Source: Priapulus caudatus (lineage: Eukaryota > Priapulida > Priapulimorpha > Priapulimorphida > Priapulidae). Taken from it: DNA of 22,500 nt. The notes under the pieces are model-generated. The model was not told the origin of the DNA. It worked only from the letters and a program-made list of their open reading frames with translations, and did no database searches. The stretch is from NCBI RefSeq assembly GCF_000485595.1, contig NW_014577192.1, forward strand, positions 214,315 through 236,814. Direction: 5' to 3'. Position numbers and translations under genes: made by a program. Of the stretch, positions 1 to 11,270 are shown one piece after another (the first letter of the stretch is position 1; the number at the start of each line of letters is the position of its first letter).

Positions 1-35
<35 letters not shown>

Positions 36-44
36 CGCGAGAGC

Positions 45-76
<32 letters not shown>

Positions 77-98
77 AGAAAAAGAGAAGAATAAGGAG
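1..98. repeat. (GA)n microsatellite
   Basis: Nearly pure GA dinucleotide runs from the window edge, with a short GC interruption at 32-40 and A-rich interruptions near the end. The true left end is outside the window. The interval 99-470 is unique AT-rich DNA in which I see no gene. Confidence 0.95.
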
Positions 99-473
99 AG
101 AGCGCTATTATGTAACTGTTTGGCTGTTAGGTTGCTCGGTGTGCGTGCGCCAGCGCTCCAGCTATATATGACGTTGTTGATGTTAGCTGTTTCATGTGAC
201 ATGTCTGCTCATGTGAGCTGCGCCATAGCGTGCACACATCTCTGTAGGGGGCCTACATGCACACATGCGCATTTGTTTAACAATATTATATTTATATGTT
301 ATTTTTGGCTGTTTGTCGCTACTTTCACCGCCTAACTTTTTATTATTATTACAGTATTATTACAAATTCACTACCCATTGCGTGTTACCCATTAGTGAGA
401 TCTACTTTTCGACGCCAATACCAATTTCATTAGTGTGATCTTTGCGGTCATCACACGCCGATGCAGCGAGCGG

Positions 474-850
474 CGGACGCACGCACGCACTGGTGCACGC
501 ACGGACGCGCGCACGGACGCACGCCCAGATACGCGCACGGACGCACCCACGGAGTCACGCACGGACGCACGCACGGACGCACGCATGGATGCACGCACGG
601 ACCCACACGCGGAGTCACGCACGGACGCACGCACGAACGCACGCATGGATGCACGCACAGACGCACACACTGAGTCACGAACGGACGCACGCACGGAGTC
701 ACGCACGGACGCACGCACGGAGTCACGCACGGACACACGCATGGATGCACGCACGGACGCACGCACGGACGCACGCACGGACGCACGCACGGAGTCACGC
801 ACGGGCGCACGCACGGACACACGCACGGGTGCACGCACGGACGCACGCAC

Positions 851-852
<2 letters not shown>
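474..852. repeat. 12-bp minisatellite, ACGGACGCACGC type, copy 1
   Basis: The tandem 12-bp unit is ACGCACGGACGC with recurrent variants (ACGGAGTCACGC, CATGGATGCACG). The period is divisible by three and the repeat lacks stops, so long open frames of Arg/Thr/His or Val/Cys/Arg repeats occur on both strands; these are artefacts. The same family recurs at 18390-18950. Confidence 0.93.
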
Positions 853-854
<2 letters not shown>

Positions 855-935
<81 letters not shown>

Positions 936-965
936 GATATATATACATATATATATAATATATAT
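855..965. repeat. (CA)n then (TA)n microsatellites
   Basis: CA dinucleotides (about 855-931, one CC interruption) are followed by TA-rich sequence to 965, directly abutting the 12-bp minisatellite. The next 200 bp (966-1168) are unique, with no recognisable gene. Confidence 0.93.
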
Positions 966-1168
966 CGTTTTCGCCGCCGCCGGTAACACGACGACTCCCG
1001 TCGATGGTGAAGTGCGCAAGCAGGTATTAACAGCTGCTATGCTGGCTGCATCTCACGCATCTTGTTCTGCGTATAGAGTTGACTCGCTCCCGCCACTACG
1101 CGCCGCAGAGTGTTCCGCGCTTACAAGCCTCATGCAGCAGGATTCGCATATCGATGCTGGAACAGAAA

Positions 1169-1255
1169 GATAGAAGAGGAGAGAGAGAGAAGAGAGAATG
1201 AGAAGATCAAGAGAGAGAGAGAGAAAAAGAGAGAGAGAGAGAGAGAGAGCGAGAC
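1169..1255. repeat. (GA)n microsatellite
   Basis: An interrupted GA/AGA tract. Between here and 1808 the sequence alternates unique DNA (1256-1320, 1483-1740) with CA/CG-rich alternating purine-pyrimidine blocks (1324-1482, 1741-1808). No gene is supported. Confidence 0.9.
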
Positions 1256-1807
1256 GCAGACTCAATAATCCGCGGTAGCGATTCCGTTATGAAATTTCGT
1301 AGAGGCTCCGGTGTCCGATCGATACATACACGCGCGCGTGCACGCACGCACGCACGTTCGTACGTGAGCGCGCCAACGCACACGCACGCGCGCGCACACA
1401 AATACAAATAAAACAAACAAACAAAGACACACATGCACGCGCGTACACACGCACGCACTAGCGCGGGCACAGACACACAGACAACATACTATTTTGACGT
1501 TGCATAATTGGCATGTCGTGGGGGAGCGGGCGGGTGCAAGAGAATTACGCGCGGGAAGGTAGAGGCGGTGAGCCTGCCCCGCAGCGAGACTGGTGGCCGC
1601 GACACAACAAGCCGGCTTGATGGGGTTTTCTCCTTGGTGCACCTGGCACGGGAAGTTACGAGTGCGCTCACGCGTGTTCCATTAGGTAGATGGCGACGGA
1701 TATAGCGCTTGATCCTTATATAGCGAGTGTTGGCAGGTAGCGCGTCTGCACGTACGTACGCGCACACATGCGCGCGTACCCACGCACACACACTCGCACG
1801 CGCGCAC

Positions 1808-4800
1808 GCAGACACACGTAACACGCACGCACGCAAGACACACGTAACACCACGCACGCACTTATACACGCATCGCACTCACTCATATACGCACCACACA
1901 CACACACACACACGCACGCGAGCCATCGCACGCCACGCCCACGCACGCACACACACACGCGCGACGTCTGCACGGCGCACACACACACACACCACAACAC
2001 ACACACACACACACCACACACACACCACGCGCCGCAGCGCGCACACACGTATCCCACGACGTTTCAGCGGTCAAGCTTGTGTACGCTAATCACATTTCAC
2101 CAATGGAACTTGTCGCTGCCATTTCAGCTTAATCATGGATCGCGCCGCCTCACTATTTGCCTCTGCTAATGATACCAGCACGCACGCACATGCACTCACG
2201 CGCGCATGCCACACACGCACGCACGCCCACACGCATGCACGCACGCACGCACATGCATGCAGCGCACGCGACACACACTCACGCACTCACGCAGCGCACG
2301 CCACACATGCGCGCGAATACACTTCACGCGCCGCACATACACGTTCACGCACGCCACGCACACTCACGCCACGCACGCATGCAGCCACACACGCGCGTAT
2401 ATACACTCGACGCCACGCACGCGCGCACATACACTCGTGCCAAGAACGCACGCGCGCGCGTAGATACCCTCGGATGATGATCTCATATAGGAAGGTACCT
2501 GACACAGTACGGCGTTCAATAAGAAGTATAAGTAATATTAATTCGCCTGCATTCATTCTTTAATTAACTATTACGATTTATCAATTACAATATGAATGAT
2601 AAATTATACGCGAATCGGCCGTGTTCGCGGGAGTGGTCTTCTACATTAATTATTGCGCCCAATTAGAATTACCATAATACGATGGCGCCTTCAATATATT
2701 ACACTACGCGTAGGCAGCACGTAATTCGCCCTGCCAGCCTATTGGTGACGAGTGCTACACACCATATTATACCTATTAGCAGAACGCTCACACTTCGGCA
2801 ATTAACACTGTGAATATAACTATTCGAAAAGCTTGACCAGAGATCATTATGAAATCTTATTACTGAAATCATATTAGCTGAGCGATAGTACATTAGAGAA
2901 ACCTGCTATTCTATATAGCTGTTAACCATACCAGTGCATAGCCACCATGTGATGTCGTATTTCGGCATTTAGGGTGCAGCTGTGGCTGCCAGTGCGTCTA
3001 GATTCAGGCCTGGGCCTAGCATCATCATTGCGTACGCTTAAGTACCGTGCCTGCGTGCCTAGCGCCTGCGCTGCCTGCAGCTGCAAACTGCTAACCGAAG
3101 ACATTTACTACGTAAGGGTGAAACTTCCTATTCTGTCATATTTACAAAAAACACACAACAACAGCCCAGAGGCAGGAAGCCAGCAGCAGCAGCAGCAGCA
3201 ACAATAACAACAACAACAACAACAAACAACAACAACAATGCCAGCCATTTAATTAATAAGCAGCCGATATCGGTAGATATCCTGACAAATAGTTCCCCGT
3301 TAAATATTTATCGCCACTCATCAATCATTCCATTCTGCTCAAATTCTAATTTTTTAATAAGACCACTCCGTGATGGCTGGATTGTTGTGAGCATGTGGAC
3401 TTCGGCCGCTACGTACATTTTAAATCGGTTCATGATATCGACACTGAAGCATCAAACTTTTTTCCTATTGCCTAATCAGCTGCGCTTTTTCATGCGACAT
3501 CTGATGACCTATATCCGATCCTCTCATCGTTATCTTAATAAAGGAGAGGGTCTTCCCCTCCAGGCACGTCGCTCTGTTGTATACTTCTTGATCTTCTCGG
3601 AATCGAATCGCTCACTTGCTTTCGTCATCCCACTGCTAATATTTCATGACCCCTCCCCCTCCTCCCCTACGCTTTTCCCAATTAACCTTATTCTTCCAAG
3701 CCGTGCCGAGAACGCGAACAGCTCTTATTACTCATGGCTCCTAGTGTCTTTAGGAAATGAGATTTTATCTTTATGTTACCATGTCGCAGTGAGTGTTACT
3801 TCTCATACGTATTATCACCATCTAACACCCTGTCTATATAAGACTAAACATTTTACTACTCAGTTAATCAAATTGTTCAAGTCGGCACGAGATCGTAATC
3901 CTTCTACAGCAGTCTTTCCTGCGGTTTATATATATAGAATTGTTTATTCTAAGATCGACACGCGTAATGCGTTTTAGATCGACAGGCAAATGTTTTGATT
4001 AGCTCATGAAGCCGCGACTTTATTCCTTTAAACGTGGGCTCACCATTGCCTCCATCCATCTCCGTCCTCAGCATCGCCGATAGCTAGCAATTTGTTTGTT
4101 GTTCTAATGCCATATTCAAGCAAATTTGCCAATTCCATTTAGGGAGAGCGTTGACGGAGCGTCATTTCTTGCTAAGCTCGCTCGTTCTCCAGTCTAATTT
4201 AAATCCGCGCGTACTATGCCTTTGCCGTCTGTCACGTTATTCGGGAGAAAAAAAATTCATCTTACGACGAGACTTTCATTTTCGAAGCAGCCCAGTTTGT
4301 CAACTCGCCTTTGAGATCTCGTCATCACTTCATTTCCACGTTCCTCTGCACTCCGTTGTACATTTTAATATAAATATCCGCGTCGAGATTAGCTTTGTTT
4401 ATGTTAATGGTATGTCGTATATCAGACGGTTTTTTATGTTTCATAGTTGTTGGCGTTGTGTTAGTGTGTATTATGTTTTTCTTCAACATGCGTCGTAATG
4501 TAACAATTAGGCGAAGTATTTTATCGATCGCTGTGCGCGCATCGTTGTTTTCGCAGTACTTACTCGCAGGTGAGAACGTACGCATTGCGATACATACGAC
4601 AGCCGATCGTTGACATTCAGGGCATTACGAAATGTACGGAGAATCGTGAAATATAGCTGGCGTGTTAATTTATACGGGTTTATTTTTTAATGATCATCTT
4701 TTCAAATTTTAGCAATTGGTTACGGTCACACTTTCGCCGCAAAAGTGCATTGCGCCTCAACTGTGCGCTAAATATTACATGTTCACAATATCGGACGTTG

Positions 4801-5149
4801 TACGTTTAAAGCCAGCTATCGGAAAGACGGCAAGCTGGTTCGCCGAGACGAATGTAATTAGAAGGACAATAAGCTCGACCTGTGACGGAATGGCTATACC
4901 GAGGTATGCATTAATAATTAATTATTGTAATTAATGTTACATTGCGGCACCGCAGCGGCGAACCGCGCGAACATCGGGCACGAGCGCATAGACGCACTGA
5001 GGCGCGCGCCGCGCTAGCGCACGACACCGCCATAACACTACACACACACACACACACAACACAACACACACAGAACACACATACACACCACACACAACAC
5101 ACACACATCCAACACATCAACACACACACACACATACACAACACACAAC

Positions 5150-5182
<33 letters not shown>

Positions 5183-5493
5183 CACACACATACACCACAC
5201 ACACACACATACACATACACACACACACACCACACACACACATACACACACACAGCGTCACACACACACACACACACACACCACACACACACACACGCGG
5301 CGGCGCGCGCCGCACGCACGCACACACACACACACGGCAGGAATTGTCTCCGCTAAGCGATTGCGGGACTTTGCGTTTGAACAGCTAACGCGATTAAATG
5401 CGGCTCGAAGCTTGATGTCGTCTTGATGTGTTGGCATTCATCTTCACCATCGCGGCATTAACTTGTCGCCTCAATCCAACCGCTGCCTTTCCT
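1808..5493 (+). repeat. Module A, copy 1 (large direct duplication)
   Basis: The segment is alignable end to end with 13966-17080 in direct orientation. Both start at GCAGACACACGTAACACGC and end at CAATCCAACCGCTGCCTTTC, after which the flanks diverge at once. Inside are CACG-rich repeats (to about 2060 and 2174-2465), AT-rich unique sequence, a CAG/CAA tract (about 3181-3238) and a long (CA)n block (5040-5333). The copies differ largely by single-base gains and losses. Open frames such as the one at 3387-3977 are broken in the second copy, so no protein is supported. Identity is unknown; no transposase or reverse transcriptase motif was seen. Confidence 0.88.
5040..5333. repeat. (CA)n block inside module A copy 1
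   Basis: About 290 bp of CA dinucleotides with ACAACA/CATACA interruptions, then a short CGCGGCGGCGCGCG stretch. The block is almost absent from the second copy, where the flanking module sequence joins across a short CGCG run near 16950-16963. It accounts for about half of the length difference between the copies. Confidence 0.9.
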
Positions 5494-5547
5494 CCGGGTC
5501 TATCCGACAGGTGCGTTAAACGAAAGCACAGACACTTGGAGCGTTTC

Positions 5548-5553
5548 AATAAA
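5548..5553 (+). promoter_or_regulatory. Possible poly(A) signal AATAAA
   Basis: An AATAAA hexamer in AT-rich unique DNA just right of module A copy 1. No coding exon was recognised upstream, so it may be chance. Confidence 0.15.
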
Positions 5554-5727
5554 ATATATTTCTAAATAATATACGAATCGTATTTAACTTATGCAAAGTC
5601 TCAATGTTTCTCTACTCTGCTTTTCGCTCCTATTATTGCCTGACAATTTTCCTGTATATGGCGTGCAGATGCCTGCTCTGCAAACAGCCCACATGTACAC
5701 CGCACGCACGCTGCGCCCACACTGAGC

Positions 5728-5791
5728 AGCATAATATATATATATATAATATATATATATATATATGTGTGTTGTGTGTGTGTGTGTGTGG

Positions 5792-5844
<53 letters not shown>

Positions 5845-5850
5845 GTGTTG
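5728..5850. repeat. (TA)n then (TG)n microsatellites
   Basis: TA-rich sequence (about 5730-5766) is followed by TG dinucleotides (5767-5850) with two GTTG interruptions. The region 5494-5727 before it is unique, without a recognisable gene. Confidence 0.93.
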
Positions 5851-5879
5851 TTCCAAGTGCCTCGGTGAACGAAAGGCTT

Positions 5880-6245
5880 GAAAGGCGCTCAACGAGAGAT
5901 TGAGATGGAGGTACGAGGAAAGAGATGGGGAGGTAGGGAGAGATCTGATGGGAAGAGAAGAATAAAAGGCCGGAGGAGGTGGAGAGAGGGGGATAGAGGA
6001 AAGGTGGAGGATGTGGAGAGAGAGCGCGAGGGAGAGGATATATGAAGGAGGTGGAGAGAAAGGGAGAGAGGGGAGAGACGGAGGAGGTGGGAAGAGAGGA
6101 AAGACGAAGGAGGTAAAAAGAGAGGGGGAAAGAGGAGAGACGAATGAGGTAGAGAGAGAGGGGGAGAGAGCGGAAAGAAAGGAGAGACGAAGGAGGTGGC
6201 GAGAGAACGAGAGAGGAGAGAGGGAGGATGTGAAGAAAGTGTGAA
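5880..6245. repeat. Polypurine block 1, degenerate tandem repeat
   Basis: About 365 bp are almost entirely A/G on the + strand. A recurring core GAGACGAAGGAGGT (6074-6200) at roughly 36-48 bp spacing suggests an old tandem repeat. Ser/Leu/Pro-rich open frames on the - strand are a composition effect. Sequence 6246-6544 after it is CA/CG-rich, low in information and without a gene. Confidence 0.85.
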
Positions 6246-6544
6246 AACAAAAAAGGTCAAACGAGAATAGACGCGCGCACACGACCACCCAACAGATATA
6301 TACACGCCTGCGCAGACACACAAATATACACACAGCGCGCACGACACCACGTTACCACGACCAACGAATGCACACGATCTCGACACCCGTCACCACACGC
6401 AGCGTACACAGCGAGCACCACGTCACTACGACGCCGCACACACGCACGTTAACACGCGAGCACACACTCGACACACCACGCGCCACTACAGCGCACTCAC
6501 AGACGCAAGCACACGCACGCGCGCGAAACCGCTCCGCGCGCTAA

Positions 6545-6905
6545 TACAGGCGAGAGACAAAGTAAGAGAAAACCGAAAACTTGAGCGACAGAGAGACGTA
6601 GTGAGGCAGATATACAAGGGGAGAGGACCATTGAGAATAAGACAGAGAGGGCTAGCGAGAGGGGGAGAGCCAGAGAGAGAAGAGAAAGATAAAAAAACAG
6701 AGGAGAGATAGCTAGCGAGAGAGGAGCAGAGCGCAGAGAGAAGAAAGAGGGAAAACAGAAGATAGCTAAGCTGCAAGAGAGATGCAAGAGAGAGACAGAG
6801 AGAGAAGAAAGAGAGAGGAATGCAAGAGGAGAAGAATACTGAGAGAGGCTAGCGAGAGAGAAGAGACAGATAGAAGATTGAGAGCAGCAGCAAAGAGAGA
6901 GAGAC
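6545..6905. repeat. Polypurine block 2
   Basis: A second strongly A/G-biased stretch rich in GAGAGA and GCTAGCGAGAGAG motifs, the latter recurring near 6651, 6711 and 6850. It is separated from block 1 by a CA-rich spacer. No gene is supported. Confidence 0.82.
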
Positions 6906-6918
6906 GCGCGCCGAGCCA

Positions 6919-7270
6919 AGCCTGTGATAGCTACACCGCGTGTGTATGATCATGTGCTGGCTGGGATAGTGTACCAGTACGCACTAGTTAAACACTGTGT
7001 AAGCCTGTGATAGCTACACCGCGTGTGTATGATCATGTGCTGGCTATAATAGTGTGCCAGTACGCACTAGTTAAACACTGTGTAAGCCTGTGCTAGCTAC
7101 ACACGGAGTGAGAATGCGCTAGCTACACACTGTTGAGCATGTGCTAGTAGCTTCACAGTGTGTGAGAATGCGCTAGGTAAACACTGTGTGAACATATGTT
7201 AGCTACACAGTGTGTGAGAATGAGCTAGCTATACACTGCGTAAGCCTGTGCTAGCTACACTGTGCGCGAT
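6919..7270. repeat. 83-bp tandem repeat grading into a degenerate ~30-bp repeat
   Basis: Two near-identical 83-bp units start at 6919 and 7002 (AGCCTGTGATAGCTACACCG ... CACTGTGTA). They continue as shorter, degenerate units built on GTGCTAGCTACACACTGTGT up to about 7270. CTAGCTA and CACTGTG words recur throughout. The array lies just upstream of the chitin-binding gene's first exon. The sequence 7271-7560 is unique and may include promoter/5' UTR. Confidence 0.88.
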
Positions 7271-7560
7271 CGTGTGCCGTAACCTCGCAGTGTGTGACTG
7301 TGGACTACCAGCATCGCGTGTAAGTGTAGCATATCTAATCAACCAGCTAGCTAGCCAGTCAGGGATACAATCAGCTGACTGGATAGCCAGGCCACAAACC
7401 ACCCACCCTGTCACCCCCGCAGCCGCTCAGCCAGCTAGCCAGCGAACCAGCCTAGGAGTGCGGACAGTCTCGACAGGCTGTTCAGTATGCGCGTGCACCT
7501 ATGAGAGCGTATGGTGTTTCCTGGTCGTCGCGTCGCGCCGACACGCCAATCCTTTTAGCG

Positions 7561-7657
7561 ATGTGTTCCTCGCATCCCATGGTGAGCGCCTCGATGTGGC
7601 TCATGTTGCTGCAGCTGACCACTCTCAGTGGATGTCGGCAAACCGTCGCCGTGTCGG
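7561..7657 (+). CDS. Exon 1: start codon and signal peptide
   Basis: The frame opens after an in-frame stop at 7453-7455 and has candidate ATGs at 7501, 7561, 7579 and 7594. A hydrophobic run around MWLMLLQLTTLSG, encoded from 7594, looks like a signal-peptide core ending near a small-residue/Cys site. ATG 7561 or 7579 gives the shortest n-region typical of signal peptides, and I chose 7561 provisionally. The exon ends at 7657 before a strong donor, GTGAGT, in phase 1. This fits the phase-1 acceptor of exon 2 and forms a Gly/Asp junction codon (G+AT). One-exon signal peptides followed by a phase-1 intron are common in modular secreted animal proteins. Confidence 0.7.
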
Positions 7658-7875
7658 GTGAGTATACGGTCGCGACCTTAAGAACGTCGGCATCGTCATC
7701 GTCGTCGTCGTTCGTCGTTGTCATCTCTGTCGTTGTCATCATTGTCGCCATTGTCGTTGTCGTCGTCGTCGTCATTGTCGCTGTGGTCGTCGTCACGGTC
7801 GTCATATCGTCATCGTCGCCTATGTCTTTGTTGATGTCGTCGTCTTCATCGTCGGCACTATCGTCGTCTGTCACA

Positions 7876-7941
<66 letters not shown>

Positions 7942-7954
7942 GACACACACACAC

Positions 7955-8004
<50 letters not shown>

Positions 8005-8173
8005 TTCACTTTCTTTCTTCTCTTTCCTTAACCTACCCTTTGCTCCTTGTTCTTTCTCGTTATTTCTCTGTGTGTATGTGCGTGTACTTGTGCATGTACA
8101 CGTTTAGTTTTTTATTCTCTAATTCATCTAGCTAACCGCTTGATGCAACGTGTATTTTCGTAGAGCATACTAA

Positions 8174-8245
<72 letters not shown>

Positions 8246-10171
8246 ATATTACTACTACTACTACATATTACTACTAACCGGTATGTGATTAATGTTGCGC
8301 GTATTTTCTCATCCGTGGCTTCTCCTGACCAGCCTGCCAGTATCGTGCGTTTGCTATCTGCTTTGTGCTGCCACCTAGCTGTGATCTAAAACACACCATC
8401 TACGCGTGAAACGCCCATAGCTTCTCAAATTGCTAACGAACATGCAGAGACGATTGTTCTCTCTTACCCTCTTTATGTTTTTGCAGATCCCTGCAACAGC
8501 GAGTACGGATGTGAAGCAGATGGCAGCGTGACGGACCCTAGTGACTGTCGCTACTTTATCATCTGCGAAAATACGGACACGATGCACGCTAAGCGGACGA
8601 GGATGGCCTGTCCGAACGGACTCGTCTACCGCCAGGAGACAAACTTGTGCGACTGGCCCGACAGTTTCTCCGACATTTCTGCCATCTGCAATTGCGGTGA
8701 GATGACACTGACGACACCGACGACTGCACCGGAGACGACGACGATGATAATGGAAGAGACGACGACGATGATGATGGAGGAGATGACGACCATGATGGTA
8801 GAGACTATGGCAGCGGAAACTGTGGCAGAAACAAGTAAGCATATCAGCAATTTTTTACTCTTATTTAACATTTTTTAACACACTTTGAAATGCCTCTCTT
8901 GTTTATATATCTCGTCTTGTATAGCTGTATGCCTCGCATCTTTATATATCTAAAATTCTCTGAAATTCTCTGAAAATCTCATCCTATTACTTTGTATTTC
9001 CTTTTCTTTGTTGCATTGCCTTTTTCTCTAGGTCTCATTCTGTCACTATATTCTATATGCGCCTCTCCCTTGCATTGCATCAATTGCTATTGCATAACAC
9101 CTCGTATCCGTTGTATAGTTACCTTGTTACTCGCATGTTAATGCTATCCGTACTACCCCATCATAAACTTCTCGCGCTTCACTATTTAGCTCCCTCGTGC
9201 GACACGCAGGCAGTCTGCACCGAGGACGGTAACATTGCCGACCCGGCCGACTGCCGTTACTTCATCATGTGCGCGCACGTCGGCACGTCGTTCGAGAAGC
9301 ATTACCAATACTTCTGCGGCGCCAATCTTGTCTACGACCCAGCCGTCGACGCATGCGCGTACGCGAGCGAATTTGAGTTGACAGACCGTTGCAAGTGCGG
9401 CGAGTATGACACATCCATGACGACGGCTATGCCGGACGCTACCACTGACGCAGCCACCGACGCAGCCACCGACGCAGCCACCGACGCAGCCACCGACGCA
9501 GCCACTGACGCAGCTACCGATGCGACCACCGACGCGGCTAGCGACGCTGCCACCGACGCTGCCACCGACGCAGCCACTGACGCAGCCACCGACGCCACAA
9601 TTGCACCCGATTCGACCACAAGCAGCACCATGTCGCCGCCCGATCCACAGCCTCTAATTCCAGGTATGTTCATACCCCGCGACTCCGCGAAAACGCGATA
9701 CCTTGTGTTAAAATTATATATCGTTCACTCGCCTGGTTGTTCGAGATTCTGAGTCCCGATTCTTGCTTTTCTTGTATGAAAAATAATGGCGAAAGTTGCA
9801 ACGCATGCGCTTGTGAACAGTCAACATATGAAATATTGATAAAAGATTGCATTATAGTTTCTGCGCTCCCGCTCCGCTATGTAAATGAATGACGAGAGAG
9901 AGAGAGGCAGGTATTATAATTACATGCGCTGTCCCCGCATCGCGCAGGTCTGCCTGGCAGCTGGTCTTCCTACGACCTCCAGTTCACTCGGCAGAGCACA
10001 GAGGACTACGTGCATTTCGTCCTCTCGTCTCCATCCCCGACATTCACCATCAGCTTCTGGTTGCGAACTACGGGTAAGCGCACACGCACGCACACACACA
10101 CACTTACACATACGCAAGCGCACGCGCACGCGCACGCGCACGCGCACACGTGTGCATCTACACGCACACGC

Positions 10172-10204
<33 letters not shown>

Positions 10205-11221
10205 GCGGTCGTTCACGATCTGTACGACCGATGCTATGCTGTTTGTTCAACTAGAGCGCGCATGCGCGTTTATTACCGCAATAATACAAGCAATACAGGG
10301 ATCATCGTCTCGTGATCACCAATCGCTACATGAAAACGAGTCATTAACGCACGGCTAGGTTCATTCACGTGTCGCACGCAGACCCGGTGTGCTATATTAC
10401 GACGATGATAGGATTTAAGGGGGCATTAAATAATACTTATAATGCTACAGGCAATAGATATCCTCAGAGTAAATATCTTGGTCATTATCTTGCAACGCTC
10501 GGTGCTTGGGTTGCAATGACGTCACCAGGCGTTAAATTATTGACAGATACGACTCCGTCGCCTCGTCGCTTGACTGTGATATCGTTACGGATATGGGAAA
10601 GAATGTTATCGCTTGGCTTGGTGGACGATACTCTACAGTTGCTTTGCGACACCTCCGGCACACAGTGAGTGACAGCTGGCGATATATATATCGGATAGCG
10701 AATGTCTCCTTGCCAGCAGCATCACTCCGCATCTTCCCCGTCTGCATCCGCCCGCATCCTTCACCCCGGCATTACACCGCATCCTCCACACCTGCCGTTT
10801 CTCAACACCTGTACTAATTACGCCGAGTAATGTTACCTGAGATGCATTAAGACTGCATACCTAGAGAAAAGGTTCATACAAATGTCTTAGCTATGATTAC
10901 GGAAGTGAGGTTACTCATACTCACGATGTAGCCTACGTTATAATGAGCCTTCGCGTATTTTACAAAAGCGTTGTTCGATATCATATTCAAGCAAACGTTG
11001 GAAGTGGAAAAGGATTTGCAAGCAAAAGAATTTTCCGAAAGTAGGGCCCTTAATCACAACGCCTCTCTTGATTTTTCCTCAGCGCGATTCCAGCACCAAT
11101 GCTACGTGACGGACACTGGCATCTCGTTGCTTTCACTGGGAATTGTAATACCGGAGATTTTGAACTATACATCGATGGCAGCATACCGTTTATGATTGGT
11201 AAGTAGAAAAACCACTAGCAG

Positions 11222-11270
<49 letters not shown>

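Noticed and set aside
442-1173. Long + strand open frame rich in Arg/Thr/His/Ala and its - strand Val/Cys/Arg counterparts
   Set aside because: Produced by the 12-bp minisatellite and (CA)n, which lack stops in several frames on both strands; there is no domain and no non-repeat coding signal.
3387-3977. 196-codon + strand open frame in module A copy 1
   Set aside because: The corresponding part of module A copy 2 (about 15410-15980) is full of indels and stops, no motif is recognisable, and the composition looks non-coding.
5584-6386. Long Ser/Leu/Pro-rich - strand open frames
   Set aside because: They are the complement of the polypurine block and TG repeat; overlapping frames stay open for the same compositional reason.
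10382-10528. Longer version of exon 5 starting at the AG at 10380-10381
   Set aside because: It is in frame and phase-compatible but would add about 49 residues of low-similarity sequence and make the pentraxin-like domain too long. Not excluded; transcript data would decide.
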